Part shown: positions 1-14,101 of the stretch, piece by piece
Position numbering within the stretch: position 1 is the first letter of the stretch
How the letters are laid out: the number at the start of each line of letters is the position of its first letter
DNA from: Shewanella gaetbuli
GTDB taxonomy: Bacteria; Pseudomonadota; Gammaproteobacteria; Enterobacterales; Shewanellaceae
Reading direction: 5' to 3'
Length of the DNA stretch: 64,000 nt
NCBI RefSeq assembly: GCF_023284065.1
Contig: NZ_JAKIKP010000001.1
Location: 372,001 to 436,000, forward strand
The notes under the pieces: model-generated
The model's database searches: none
The model's input: only the letters and a program-made list of their open reading frames with translations
Told to the model about the DNA's origin: nothing
Translations under genes and position numbers: made by a program

Positions 1-1
1 T

Positions 2-1738
2 GCAAATTTAGGTTACGACATTAACGACAACCACCGTATTTATGCCTTTGGTAATGTGTCTTCTCGTGAGGCCGTAGGTGGGTTTTATTATCGTAACCCT
101 CATAATCGTGGCAACGTTTATTCGTTAGATGAGGGGCAGACATTATTAGTGGGTGATGTTGGTTTAGCAACGAATGGCGTGGCAACTTGTTCATGGGTGG
201 GCAACGTTGCCGCTAATGTACCTAACGTTTTAGATACCGCCGATTACCAAGCAATGGTGGCTGATGATAATTGTTTCTCAATGAACCAAATTCGCCCAGG
301 TGGATATACGCCACAATTTGCCGGTACAGTTGAAGATATGTCGTTCTTTGCCGGTATCAAAGGTCAGTTTGCTGAATGGGATTATGATGCCAGTGCAGGA
401 ACAGGGGCGAACAAATCTACCTTTAGCTTACGTAACTCATTAAACCCTTCTTTAGGTTTAGACACCCCAACAGACTTTGATACCGGTGCTTATGAGCAAG
501 TTGAAACCACAGTAAACTTAGACTTCTCACGTTTATTTGATATTGCCAACGGACTTAATTTTGCCACTGGATTTGAATGGCGAGAAGAGTCTTTTGAAAT
601 TACTCAAGGTGAAGAATCATCATGGATAGCTGGGCCATATGCCGCGCAAGGTTTTAATATTGGCTCGCACGGTTTTAAAGGTTTTGGCCCTGAATCTGCC
701 GGTAAAAATGACCGTAGTAATATTGGTATTTATGCCGATGTAGAAGCCTATTTAGGTGACCGCTGGTTATTAGGCGGTGCGTTACGCTACGAAGATTTCT
801 CTACCTTTGGTGACACCCTTAACTACAAGCTAACAGCACAATATTCTGCAACTGATGACTTGTCATTCCGTGCATCACACAGTACTGGGTTCCGTGCGCC
901 TACCGTGGGTCAGGAAAACGTGGTTAATACTCAAACATCAATTGTAAATGGCGACCTTATTCAAACCTTTATTGCGCCACCCACAGATCCACTGGCAGCA
1001 TATTATGGTGGTGAAGTGTTAAAACCTGAAGAGTCAATTAGTTATGCTTTAGGTGCAGTATATGAATATGGTGATTTCTTCTTAACAGTTGATTACTACA
1101 ATATTGAAGTAACTGGCCGCATTGCTCAATCAAGTCAAATTGAAGTGAAAGCAGAAGATTACGATGACTTACGTGCTGCAGGTGTTGAGTTTCCTGAGTT
1201 AATTTCAGCGGTCACTTATTATACCAATGACTTTGATACCACCACCCAAGGGGTTGATATTGTAGGCTCTTACGATACGGAGCTACTAGCAGGCGATACT
1301 AACTTCAGCCTTGCTTACGGTTGGACAGATACCAATGTTGATAAGTTTGACGAAGAAACGACTGACTTAGGTAAAGTACGTCGATTAGAAGATGGCATTC
1401 CAGCGCACCGAGCGACATTAACTTGGGCGCAAAGCTGGGATGATTTCAACATGAACCTGCGCGCAAATTACTTTGGCGAGTATTATGCCACTCATGCTGA
1501 TGATACTTCTGACTGGGGTTCTGAAATGGCAAGTTCTGCCGTTACCGTTGACTTAGAGTTAAGTTATACCGTAATGGAAAGTTTAACCTTTGCTATCGGT
1601 GCCAATAACTTGTTCGATCAAGAAGCACAAAAACTGAAAGATGGAACCTTAGGAGAGTTAGGTGCGGTTTATTATGAAAGTGGCCCGTTTGATTATAACG
1701 GCGGCTATTACTACGGTAAGATTAATTACCGCTTTTAA
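2..1738 (+). CDS. TonB-dependent receptor, C-terminal part (5' end outside window)
   Basis: This outer-membrane beta-barrel protein would take up a ligand using TonB energy. The frame is open from base 2, so the true start and the plug domain lie upstream; an internal GTG at 56 is not a credible start. The visible ~578 residues look like barrel: alternating aromatic strands, acidic loops, a segment beginning ALRYEDFS, a motif FRASHSTGFRAPT typical of the barrel of these receptors, and a C-terminal aromatic strand ending in Tyr-Arg-Phe, the outer-membrane assembly signature. The extracellular loops (for example residues with paired Cys near 185-275) do not tell me the substrate. It is followed by a strong hairpin terminator. 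The family call is firm; the ligand is unknown. Confidence 0.9.
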   Translation, partial: ANLGYDINDNHRIYAFGNVSSREAVGGFYYRNPHNRGNVYSLDEGQTLLVGDVGLATNGVATCSWVGNVAANVPNVLDTADYQAMVADDNCFSMNQIRPGGYTPQFAGTVEDMSFFAGIKGQFAEWDYDASAGTGANKSTFSLRNSLNPSLGLDTPTDFDTGAYEQVETTVNLDFSRLFDIANGLNFATGFEWREESFEITQGEESSWIAGPYAAQGFNIGSHGFKGFGPESAGKNDRSNIGIYADVEAYLGDRWLLGGALRYEDFSTFGDTLNYKLTAQYSATDDLSFRASHSTGFRAPTVGQENVVNTQTSIVNGDLIQTFIAPPTDPLAAYYGGEVLKPEESISYALGAVYEYGDFFLTVDYYNIEVTGRIAQSSQIEVKAEDYDDLRAAGVEFPELISAVTYYTNDFDTTTQGVDIVGSYDTELLAGDTNFSLAYGWTDTNVDKFDEETTDLGKVRRLEDGIPAHRATLTWAQSWDDFNMNLRANYFGEYYATHADDTSDWGSEMASSAVTVDLELSYTVMESLTFAIGANNLFDQEAQKLKDGTLGELGAVYYESGPFDYNGGYYYGKINYRF

Positions 1739-1770
1739 TTAATAACGTGCATTAATAAAAGTGTGATAAA

Positions 1771-1799
1771 AAATGAGCCAATTTGGCTCATTTTTTTTG
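1771..1799 (+). terminator. Rho-independent terminator after the TonB-dependent receptor
   Basis: A near-perfect stem (AATGAGCCAA pairing with TTTGGCTCATT) is followed by eight T. It also reads as a hairpin in the other direction, so it can serve the convergent thioredoxin-like gene. Confidence 0.85.
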
Positions 1800-1813
1800 T
1801 ACGAATTTAAAAG

Positions 1814-2353
1814 CTAATCTGCCACAGCAACCGCGGCTAATGTTTGATATACATGCTCTATGCTAAGTTGTTTTGGCAATACAAGCCCTTGTGGATGTGT
1901 GGGGCCGTATATCTTGTTATAAGGCGTACCATGGCCTTGTTCTGACCTTAAATAACCCTCTACCACAGGGTTAGGTTCAGTTAAGTCTCCGCGCATTAAA
2001 ACAATATTGTCAGCGGCTAAGGTATTCACAACCGGCTCGCGGTGCCAAACATTGGCTTTGTTGGCTTGGCAGGGCAAACACCAGTCGGCCTGGATATCCA
2101 CCACTACGGTATAACCTTGACTCACTAATGGCTGAATTTTTTCAGGTTCAAGAGGTTGCCATTGTTGGAATAGATAGGCGTCATAATTCTCGCCATTTTT
2201 GATAAATGCCACAACACCCGCCATACAAACAGTGAAGAAACCTAAAACAAAAATCACCGATAAAGGAATTTTATGGCCTTTGGCTTTGGCAAACAGTAAG
2301 CTTGCGATGGCAATAAAAAACAGAATAAGTACTAGAGTGGGAACAAATGTCAT
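1814..2353 (-). CDS. Membrane-anchored thioredoxin-like protein (DsbD gamma-like)
   Basis: A 179-residue protein with two N-terminal membrane segments (about residues 5-23 and 29-51) and a periplasmic thioredoxin fold. The redox motif is WCLPC (C92 and C95), in the context DIQADWCLPCQ, which resembles the C-terminal thioredoxin domain of the disulfide reductase DsbD. A TPYNKIYGP segment near residue 143 probably supplies the cis-Pro loop. It lacks the eight-helix electron-transfer domain of DsbD, so its electron source is not visible here. It stands alone between convergent and divergent neighbours. Likely role: thiol-disulfide exchange in the periplasm; partner unknown. Confidence 0.75.
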   Translation of the reverse strand: MTFVPTLVLILFFIAIASLLFAKAKGHKIPLSVIFVLGFFTVCMAGVVAFIKNGENYDAYLFQQWQPLEPEKIQPLVSQGYTVVVDIQADWCLPCQANKANVWHREPVVNTLAADNIVLMRGDLTEPNPVVEGYLRSEQGHGTPYNKIYGPTHPQGLVLPKQLSIEHVYQTLAAVAVAD

Positions 2354-2503
2354 AACAGAGCGCCTGAGTATTTTGAGTCAAGGTTATCATAATTAACCTT
2401 AAGTGATTGTTAATATACTACAAGCTTAATTTCACCATACTAATCAGTGATGGTGTTTTTATGGGCTAGCTTATAGGCAAAATAGCACCAGATAAGGAGT
2501 TTT

Positions 2504-3124
2504 ATGAGTTTTTCAGTATGGCTTGGATTGTTGGCCATTTGTTGTTTAGGCGCGATGTCACCCGGGCCGAGTTTAGCCATGGTACTACGCCATACACTTG
2601 GTGGAAGCCGGTTACATGGCATTGTTTGCGCTTGGGCGCATTCCGTGGGTATTGGGGTTTATGCTTTGGTTACTTTGTTAGGGTTAGCGGTATTATTAAA
2701 AACCTCTCCTGTGTTGTTTAACTCTATTGCGGTGATTGGCGCAATTTATTTAATTTGGATAGGTTTTCAGGCACTAACATCAAAACAAGGGATGCAAAAA
2801 AAACTACAAGCTGGGGAAAGAACCAGTTTATGGGTTGCTGCTAGAGATGGTTTAGCCATTTCACTATTTAACCCTAAAATCCTTATTTTCTTTTTAGCCT
2901 TATTTAGCCAGTTTGTTTTGGCGGCAGAAACACTGTCCGGGCAGGCGATTATAGTATTAACGCCATTAGTGGTAGATGGCTTATGGTATACCTTAATTGC
3001 CATTGTGTTGTCTCATTCAACAATACTGCCCAAGCTTAGGGCGCAAGCTGTGTGGATTGATAGGCTATCGGGCATTGTACTTATTGGCCTAGGGGCGAAT
3101 GTATTATTGTCATTAATTAAGTAG
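2504..3124 (+). CDS. LysE/RhtB family amino acid exporter
   Basis: A 206-residue inner-membrane protein of normal length for the LysE/RhtB family, which exports amino acids such as lysine, threonine or homoserine. The N-terminal GAMSPGPSLAMVLRHT matches the family signature (G-x-x-x-PGP). About six hydrophobic segments are visible, including one around residues 120-140 with the FNPKILIFFLALF motif common in the family. The start is supported by AAGGAG seven bases upstream of the ATG. Substrate cannot be told from sequence. It is followed by a terminator and is not in an operon. Confidence 0.88.
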   Translation: MSFSVWLGLLAICCLGAMSPGPSLAMVLRHTLGGSRLHGIVCAWAHSVGIGVYALVTLLGLAVLLKTSPVLFNSIAVIGAIYLIWIGFQALTSKQGMQKKLQAGERTSLWVAARDGLAISLFNPKILIFFLALFSQFVLAAETLSGQAIIVLTPLVVDGLWYTLIAIVLSHSTILPKLRAQAVWIDRLSGIVLIGLGANVLLSLIK

Positions 3125-3165
3125 AACTTATATTAACGAGTCATAACCTCAACGATTGTCCATTA

Positions 3166-3195
3166 AAAATGCCATCAAATATTGATGGCATTTTT
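3166..3195 (+). terminator. Bidirectional terminator between lysE-like gene and DUF3144 gene
   Basis: The stem AAATGCCATCAA / TTGATGGCATTT is flanked by A-rich sequence on the left and five T on the right, so it can end transcription from both convergent genes. Confidence 0.85.
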
Positions 3196-3255
3196 GTACG
3201 ACTGCTGTAATCAAAGCTTGTGAGTTTTATCTATCAAGTTTGATTTAGTCGTTAA

Positions 3256-3576
3256 TTATTGGTCTTTGCTTACAGGAGGATGCTTAATATGATCTTCTAA
3301 GTTTTCATTAAGCATTTCTTTGAATTCATTAGTGAACCAAGCTAAAGCATTTTCTTTTTCAGCAGCGAGATCTGATGACTTAATTGCAGCCTCAAATGCA
3401 TTGTAACGCGATGCAGCATAACGTAAAGCCGTACCTACTTTGCCAATATCGTTTTCTTGCTGGCCAAGTTGATTAGCAAGAGCAATAAATTGATCAGCTA
3501 ATTGATAAATTGTAGTTGCACTTTGTGCTTCTGTAGTCGCTTCTTGTGGTGAAGTTTGTTCAGACATGTCGCTCAC
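3256..3576 (-). CDS. DUF3144 domain protein
   Basis: A 106-residue soluble protein. After a Gln/Thr/Ala-rich, poorly ordered first ~20 residues it shows a helical domain (about residues 22-98) with features I associate with DUF3144: LADQFIALANQ, then LRYAASRYNAFEA and FTNEFKEMLNENLEDHI near the end. No catalytic motif, signal peptide or membrane segment is visible. Proteins of this family are common in Shewanella and Vibrio and have no known function. It is a single gene, convergent with the LysE exporter. Confidence 0.75.
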   Translation of the reverse strand: MSDMSEQTSPQEATTEAQSATTIYQLADQFIALANQLGQQENDIGKVGTALRYAASRYNAFEAAIKSSDLAAEKENALAWFTNEFKEMLNENLEDHIKHPPVSKDQ

Positions 3577-3632
3577 TTTTTATTGATTAGAAAAGTATAG
3601 TGTACCGATTTTAATTAAAATTTCAGGTGAAA

Positions 3633-4199
3633 TTAACTATTAGGATCTTTATCTGTGATGACTTGCCCATTACGAGAATCATAATAGATAGAAAGTGTGT
3701 TTAATGCGTTATAGAAAAATCGACATTGATCAGGGTTGATATAGGTTACTTGATAGTCAGACACGCTTACATCTGTACTGGTGGATACACTGGGAGCATC
3801 TTGTAATATGGTGCGCCAAACTGACATACAGTCATTTGAGTTATTCAGTCTTGGTGAGCTTTCAAATGGAGGGTAGTTTTGTGCAGGGTAGCCCCATAAG
3901 TTCATATCTAATTGCCCATCGGCACCGGCATTTTGATATATTGGTAAATTGTCGGCTGGGCCAGAGTGCCCCATTGCTGCCCATTTCACATGCGCAAGGT
4001 TTATGCCGGAAGCAAAGGCTCCTCCGGTGCCTTGAACATTAGACACATGGGCATCTTGTTGTATGTTGATAAATTTAGGCAGCGCAATAACCGCTAAAAT
4101 GGCCAAAATAATAATGGTGACCACTAATTCAATTAAGGTGAAACCTTGTCGAGTATTGATTTTTTTGGGGTTCTCATGGCTTATTTGCACAGCATACAA
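3633..4199 (-). CDS. Orphan type IV prepilin-like protein (class III signal peptide)
   Basis: A 188-residue secreted protein with a prepilin signal: positively charged leader, cleavage after Gly19 in RQG-FTLIELV, Glu at +5, then a hydrophobic helix to about residue 42. After that comes a globular pseudopilin-type domain with two Cys (about 124 and 158), a likely disulfide. It would be processed by the prepilin peptidase and be part of a type IV/MSHA pilus or type II secretion-like fibre. No other pilus gene lies nearby, so it is an orphan. The start is uncertain: no ATG precedes the leader, and TTG at 4199 or GTG at 4190 are the options. The overall look recalls MSHA minor pilins, but this is not decisive. 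Confidence 0.8.
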   Translation of the reverse strand: MYAVQISHENPKKINTRQGFTLIELVVTIIILAILAVIALPKFINIQQDAHVSNVQGTGGAFASGINLAHVKWAAMGHSGPADNLPIYQNAGADGQLDMNLWGYPAQNYPPFESSPRLNNSNDCMSVWRTILQDAPSVSTSTDVSVSDYQVTYINPDQCRFFYNALNTLSIYYDSRNGQVITDKDPNS

Positions 4200-4261
4200 A
4201 GAGTATCAATTTTAGAAGTTATAAGCATAATTAGCAACTTAGTTAAACGATAGAGGTAAGA

Positions 4262-4924
4262 GTGAATACTTGGCAGACGTTTTTTGAATATGAGCAGCAG
4301 CAGGATTACTTTATGCAGTTACAACAGTTTTTATCTCAAGAGCGTCATAGTGGTAAAGCTATTTATCCGCCAGCAGATGAGGTTTACCGAGCTTTTGAGC
4401 TAACACCTTATGACGAGGTAAAAGTGGTTATTTTGGGGCAAGACCCCTATCACGGGGAAGGGCAGGCGCATGGCTTAGCTTTTTCAGTGAATGAGGGGGT
4501 TAAAATTCCTCCCTCGTTATCGAATATGTATAAAGAGTTACAGCAGGATGTTGCTGGTTTCACTCAACCGACTCATGGCAATTTAGTCGAGTGGGCTAAT
4601 CAAGGTGTGTTATTGCTAAATACCGTTTTAACAGTAGAAAAATCCCAAGCACACTCTCATGCTAAATCAGGCTGGGAAACCTTTACTGACCATGTTTTGG
4701 CATTTTTAAATGATTCATCTCAGCCCGTTGTTTTTATTCTTTGGGGTAATCATGCTATTAAAAAAGGTCGATGGATCAACCAGCCGCATCATACGGTATT
4801 AACAGGGCCGCATCCGTCGCCGCTTTCAGCTTATCGCGGCTTTTTTGGATGTGGTCACTTTTCGAAAACTAACCAAGTTTTAATTGAAAACGGGCTAACT
4901 CCAATTAATTGGCAGGTAAAGTAA
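4262..4924 (+). CDS. ung: Uracil-DNA glycosylase
   Basis: Removes uracil from DNA to start base excision repair. At 220 residues it is the normal length for family 1 UDG. The water-activating motif GQDPYHG is present with the catalytic Asp at residue 61, and the DNA-intercalating [11 protein letters not shown] loop with its catalytic His is near residue 185. The start is GTG, preceded by GAGGTAAG. It is divergent from the prepilin-like gene and convergent with gltD, so it is probably monocistronic. Confidence 0.97.
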   Translation: MNTWQTFFEYEQQQDYFMQLQQFLSQERHSGKAIYPPADEVYRAFELTPYDEVKVVILGQDPYHGEGQAHGLAFSVNEGVKIPPSLSNMYKELQQDVAGFTQPTHGNLVEWANQGVLLLNTVLTVEKSQAHSHAKSGWETFTDHVLAFLNDSSQPVVFILWGNHAIKKGRWINQPHHTVLTGPHPSPLSAYRGFFGCGHFSKTNQVLIENGLTPINWQVK

Positions 4925-4935
4925 CCTTAAATAAC

Positions 4936-4967
4936 CAAAAAAAATGCACATCTATAAAGATGTGCAA
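4936..4967 (-). terminator. Terminator of the gltBD operon
   Basis: The inverted repeat TGCACATCT / AGATGTGCA has an A-run on its left side, which is a T-run when read on the minus strand after gltD. It also stands after ung on the plus strand, where the T-run is weaker. Confidence 0.8.
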
Positions 4968-4993
4968 ATTCAAGTTCAAATTGAATTTTAAGC

Positions 4994-10854
<5,861 letters not shown>

Positions 10855-11375
10855 ACAAAAACCCCCTAAAACCTCTACTTAATACGACTCGGGGTAAATT
10901 TGAAGAAATTCCATAGATATGCACCCGAACCTCTCAAATTAAACTGAGTTAGGCAAAAGGTCAAACGTATTTATCGCATGTTTCTGAAATTAAATTACCT
11001 TATAAGTGTAATTTTTTATCAGGTTTACGTTAACGTAAACTGGGGATTTATTCGTATAACCTTATGAATAAAAAGAATTTTAGCTTTAAAGCTTTATTTG
11101 CATAACCTTTTGTTAACAACAGCTTTGGATTGTTTTTGAAATAAAAATAGTGAATTTTATTCCGAACACAGTAACGAGCGATGAAAAAGGGTTTTATGAC
11201 TAAATATTCACATTTGTTAATTTAAAATTTAATCATCATGTTTAAAACATGTATCAATTGAACTGACAAATTCAACAACATAAATGATTAATTTAGCTTT
11301 CTTTGATTTAAATCTAAGTCTACCGTTTGAAATTAGCCTAAATTATGCGCCGTTTTGATTATGAAGAGATAAATA
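10855..11375. other. Divergent control region between gltB and yhcC
   Basis: This 521-base AT-rich gap separates gltB (minus) and yhcC (plus). The only strong signal is a perfect 18-base palindrome at 11023-11040, listed separately. I see no credible small gene and no clear -35/-10 pair. A long leader for gltB is possible, because the palindrome is about 170 bases from its start codon. Confidence 0.6.
11023..11040. promoter_or_regulatory. Perfect palindrome, probable LiuR operator of gltBD
   Basis: GTTTACGTTAACGTAAAC is a perfect 18-base palindrome. From memory of comparative genomics, the MerR-family regulator LiuR of branched-chain amino acid breakdown binds a TTTACGT-ACGTAAA-type motif, and its regulon in Shewanella was predicted to include glutamate synthase. 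Position (about 170 bases upstream of gltB) and sequence fit. The assignment rests on that recollection; the palindrome itself is directly visible. Confidence 0.65.
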
Positions 11376-12332
11376 ATGGGCTTAGATGATTTCGTTAATA
11401 CCTATGGCGCAGACTGCAAAAAACGATACGGAAAAAGAGTAAAAAAACTCACTATAGACGCTAAGTTCACTTGTCCCAATAGAGATGGCACTTTAGGTAA
11501 AGGGGGGTGCACCTTCTGTAATGTTGCCTCCTTCAATGATCAACAAGGCAATATTAAGTCTATTGCTGAACAATTAGATAATGCTAAAGCGAATGTGTTT
11601 ACTAACAAGCGTGTTAGTAATAGTCATTGTCATGAGCAATATATTGCTTACTTTCAAGCCTATACCTCAACATATGAAGAATATGCTCAACTTAAATTAA
11701 AGTACGACCAAGCGGTAGAAGATAAACAAATTGTCGCTCTACACATAGGTACTCGTCCAGACTGTGTTCCTGATGAAGTATTAGATTTGTTAGTTAGCTA
11801 TCAAGAAAGCGGCATTGACGTGTGGCTTGAGTTAGGCTTACAAACCGCCAATGATGACACGTTAAAATTAATCAACCGAGGCCATAACTTTGCCGCATAC
11901 CATGATGCTGTTACTCGAGCCCGTAAACGAAATATCAAAGTGTGTTGTCATTTAATATTGGGACTACCTAATGAAACTCAGCAGGACTACCTTGATAGTT
12001 TGCAGCAAGTTATTACAGCAGGGGTCGATGGAATTAAATTACACCCGTTGCACATTGTTGATGGCAGTACGATGGCTAATCAATGGCGTTATAAAGCATT
12101 TCCGTTGTTAACGATTGATGAGTATGCAGATGCAGCTAGTGTGCTGATTCAAAATACACCTAGCGATATTATTTTCCACCGGGTAACCGCTTATGCTAAA
12201 AAGCCTTTATTACTTGCACCGGATTGGTGTGCCTATCGGTGGGATGGACTGGTGGCTATTGTTGACAGGTTAGCGAAGCAAGGTGGCCAAGGTAGTGCTT
12301 TGGCTGATGACACATTATCTTTAGTTAGTTAG
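11376..12332 (+). CDS. yhcC: Radical SAM protein, TIGR01212 family (YhcC-like)
   Basis: A 318-residue radical SAM enzyme. The [4Fe-4S] site uses three Cys in CPNRDGTLGKGGCTFCN (about residues 30-46), a spacing with ten residues before CxxC that is characteristic of the TIGR01212/Elp3-like group rather than the usual CxxxCxxC. Later motifs are LHIGTRPDC, WLELGLQT and CCHLILGLP, which form the SAM-binding barrel. E. coli YhcC is also beside gltB, so the synteny is conserved. The reaction is not established; a tRNA or protein modification role is guessed for relatives. Confidence 0.85.
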   Translation: MGLDDFVNTYGADCKKRYGKRVKKLTIDAKFTCPNRDGTLGKGGCTFCNVASFNDQQGNIKSIAEQLDNAKANVFTNKRVSNSHCHEQYIAYFQAYTSTYEEYAQLKLKYDQAVEDKQIVALHIGTRPDCVPDEVLDLLVSYQESGIDVWLELGLQTANDDTLKLINRGHNFAAYHDAVTRARKRNIKVCCHLILGLPNETQQDYLDSLQQVITAGVDGIKLHPLHIVDGSTMANQWRYKAFPLLTIDEYADAASVLIQNTPSDIIFHRVTAYAKKPLLLAPDWCAYRWDGLVAIVDRLAKQGGQGSALADDTLSLVS

Positions 12333-12601
12333 CTATAATAGTATTATTAAAATAACCTTCTACCGTTTAACATTTGTTTTTTATTATATATCTACTACTT
12401 AAGTTGCATGTGATGCCATTGTCGTGCAGCTGATTTTTGCACATCAGTGATAGTTCTTTAGCACTATGTTAATGAGATGTATTAAAGATGGGGCAATGCG
12501 CTGAAACCTTCCCTGAAAGCTTGCATAGGGGCATGGACGGGGTATTATTGATTTAATTTTATAAGAATCAGTTTAGAATTTTAATTTCAGAGGTACCTTT
12601 A

Positions 12602-12967
12602 ATGTCTTCCACACAATTAGATGCTATTTTAGATCTGAATACACTTGAGCAATATATTAATGCCATCGGTGCAGCCACGTTATTAAAAAGCGTTGTGCTT
12701 TTTGAGCAGTTAATGCCTGAATATGTCGGTAGCTTGGTAAAAGCAGATGATGCCAATGATAAAGATACTTTATGCTCTGAAGCACACAAATTTAAAGGTG
12801 CTGCTGGTTCTGTCGGATTAAAACGTATTCAACAGTTTGCTCAATTACTGCAACATGGTGAAGAAGCTAAGTGGGAAGCTGAGCACAAAGCATGGTTGTC
12901 TGAAATTGTTGAGCACGCAGAAAAAGACCTGCAACAACTTAAGTTATTTTTAGAAGCTAAAGCTTAA
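12602..12967 (+). CDS. hptA: Free-standing HPt phosphotransfer protein HptA (Arc phosphorelay)
   Basis: A 121-residue protein that is a single four-helix HPt domain. The phosphorylated His is H62 in AHKFKGAAGSVG, the standard H-x-x-K-G-x-x-x-x-x-G pattern. In E. coli this position beside yhcC-gltB is held by arcB. In Shewanella oneidensis, from memory, the Arc system is atypical: a separate HptA (near gltB-yhcC) resembles the ArcB HPt domain and passes phosphate from sensor kinase ArcS to ArcA. The gene here has the same neighbours and size, so HptA is the best call. The start is ATG with AGAGGTA upstream. It ends in a strong terminator. Confidence 0.85.
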   Translation: MSSTQLDAILDLNTLEQYINAIGAATLLKSVVLFEQLMPEYVGSLVKADDANDKDTLCSEAHKFKGAAGSVGLKRIQQFAQLLQHGEEAKWEAEHKAWLSEIVEHAEKDLQQLKLFLEAKA

Positions 12968-12985
12968 TATCTTAATTGTTAAAAC

Positions 12986-13013
12986 AAAATGCTCCTGAGG
13001 GAGCATTTTTTGT
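12986..13013 (+). terminator. Terminator after hptA
   Basis: The hairpin AATGCTCC-TGA-GGGAGCATT is followed by a T-run. It separates hptA from oxyR. Confidence 0.9.
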
Positions 13014-13115
13014 ATCTAAATTTTGAAACCGTGCTTTACTGCACTTTATTGTGCTTGTTATTTACGTTATTGCAATCTAGTATGTGAATCACAACTTGAC
13101 TATATAATCGATTGT

Positions 13116-14027
13116 ATGAAAAATCTTCCAAGTTTAAAGAACCTTTATTATTTAATCAATTTACACCAAGAACAGAATTTTAATCGTGCTGCAAAAATTT
13201 GCCATGTTAGTCAGTCGACGTTATCTAGTGGTATTCAAAATTTAGAAGAACAGCTAGGTTATCAATTGATTGAGCGGGATCATAAGTCTTTTATGTTTAC
13301 TGCCATTGGTGAAGAGGTTGTTGAGCGTTCAAGAAATATATTAACTAATGTGGATGACTTGGTTGAATTAGTTAAAAACCAAGGCGAACCAATGACGGGG
13401 GACATACGTTTAGGCTGTATTCCGACTATTGCGCCATTTTTATTGAGTAGGGTGGTCAAGTTATGTCAAACAGCATACCCAAAAATGACTCTGTTATTAA
13501 AAGAAGATACCACTGAACGATTACTTGATGCGTTAGGAAAAGGTGAGCTCGATCTGTTGATCTTAGCTTTACCGGTTGATACCAGTGGCTTTCATAGTAT
13601 GAAAGTTGGAATAGATCCATTTAAGATGGTGATGCACGAAGAACTGTCCCATGGTGTATTGCAGCCAATCGATTATCAGACTATGCCAGATGAAAGCATC
13701 TTTTTACTGCAAGCCGAGCATTGTATTACAGGTCATGCTATTACAGCATGTCAGCTTGGTGATAGTGCAAAAATCAATCCGTTTGCAGCAACCAGCTTAC
13801 ATACATTAGTGCAAATGGTTAATAGCAAATTGGGGACGACATTTTTGCCTCAAATGGCGATTGATGCGGGTATTTTAAATGATACTAATCTCATCGTTAT
13901 TGACCCGCCAGGAGAAGCGCCATATCGTGATATTGGCTTGGTTTGGCGGCAGACTACTAGTCGTATTCGGACTTTTAGAACCTTAGGGCTAGCCATTCAA
14001 GAGTTATTAGCACAGGTTAAAGATTAG
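13116..14027 (+). CDS. oxyR: Hydrogen peroxide sensor OxyR (LysR family)
   Basis: A 303-residue LysR-type regulator. Residues 1-60 form the winged helix-turn-helix (LYYLINLHQEQNFNRAAKIC, then SQSTLSSGIQNLE). The effector domain holds C203 and C212, nine residues apart in HCITGHAITAC, the same spacing as the redox pair C199/C208 of E. coli OxyR. The motif TSLHTLVQMV after it also matches. I chose the ATG at 13116; an open frame extends upstream to 13023, but those 31 residues are not family-like. The ATG has no clear Shine-Dalgarno. In Shewanella oxyR follows hptA, as here. It should control catalase and peroxidase genes outside the window. Confidence 0.93.
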   Translation: MKNLPSLKNLYYLINLHQEQNFNRAAKICHVSQSTLSSGIQNLEEQLGYQLIERDHKSFMFTAIGEEVVERSRNILTNVDDLVELVKNQGEPMTGDIRLGCIPTIAPFLLSRVVKLCQTAYPKMTLLLKEDTTERLLDALGKGELDLLILALPVDTSGFHSMKVGIDPFKMVMHEELSHGVLQPIDYQTMPDESIFLLQAEHCITGHAITACQLGDSAKINPFAATSLHTLVQMVNSKLGTTFLPQMAIDAGILNDTNLIVIDPPGEAPYRDIGLVWRQTTSRIRTFRTLGLAIQELLAQVKD

Positions 14028-14042
14028 CGGTTTCAGTGACAT

Positions 14043-14092
14043 AGTGATCGGTTTTTGGCTCGAATTAACCTCGCAGTAATCGATCACTTTTT
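14043..14092. terminator. Shared hairpin between oxyR and cyaC
   Basis: AGTGATCG at 14043 pairs with CGATCACT at 14081, followed by TTTTTATG on the plus strand. The loop is long (about 30 bases). It lies between two convergent genes. Confidence 0.55.
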
Positions 14093-14101
14093 ATGTTTAT
14101 C

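Noticed and set aside
13103..13116. TATAAT seven bases before the oxyR ATG, suggesting a leaderless oxyR
   Set aside because: There is no -35-like sequence at a proper distance; TATAAT by chance is likely in this AT-rich region.
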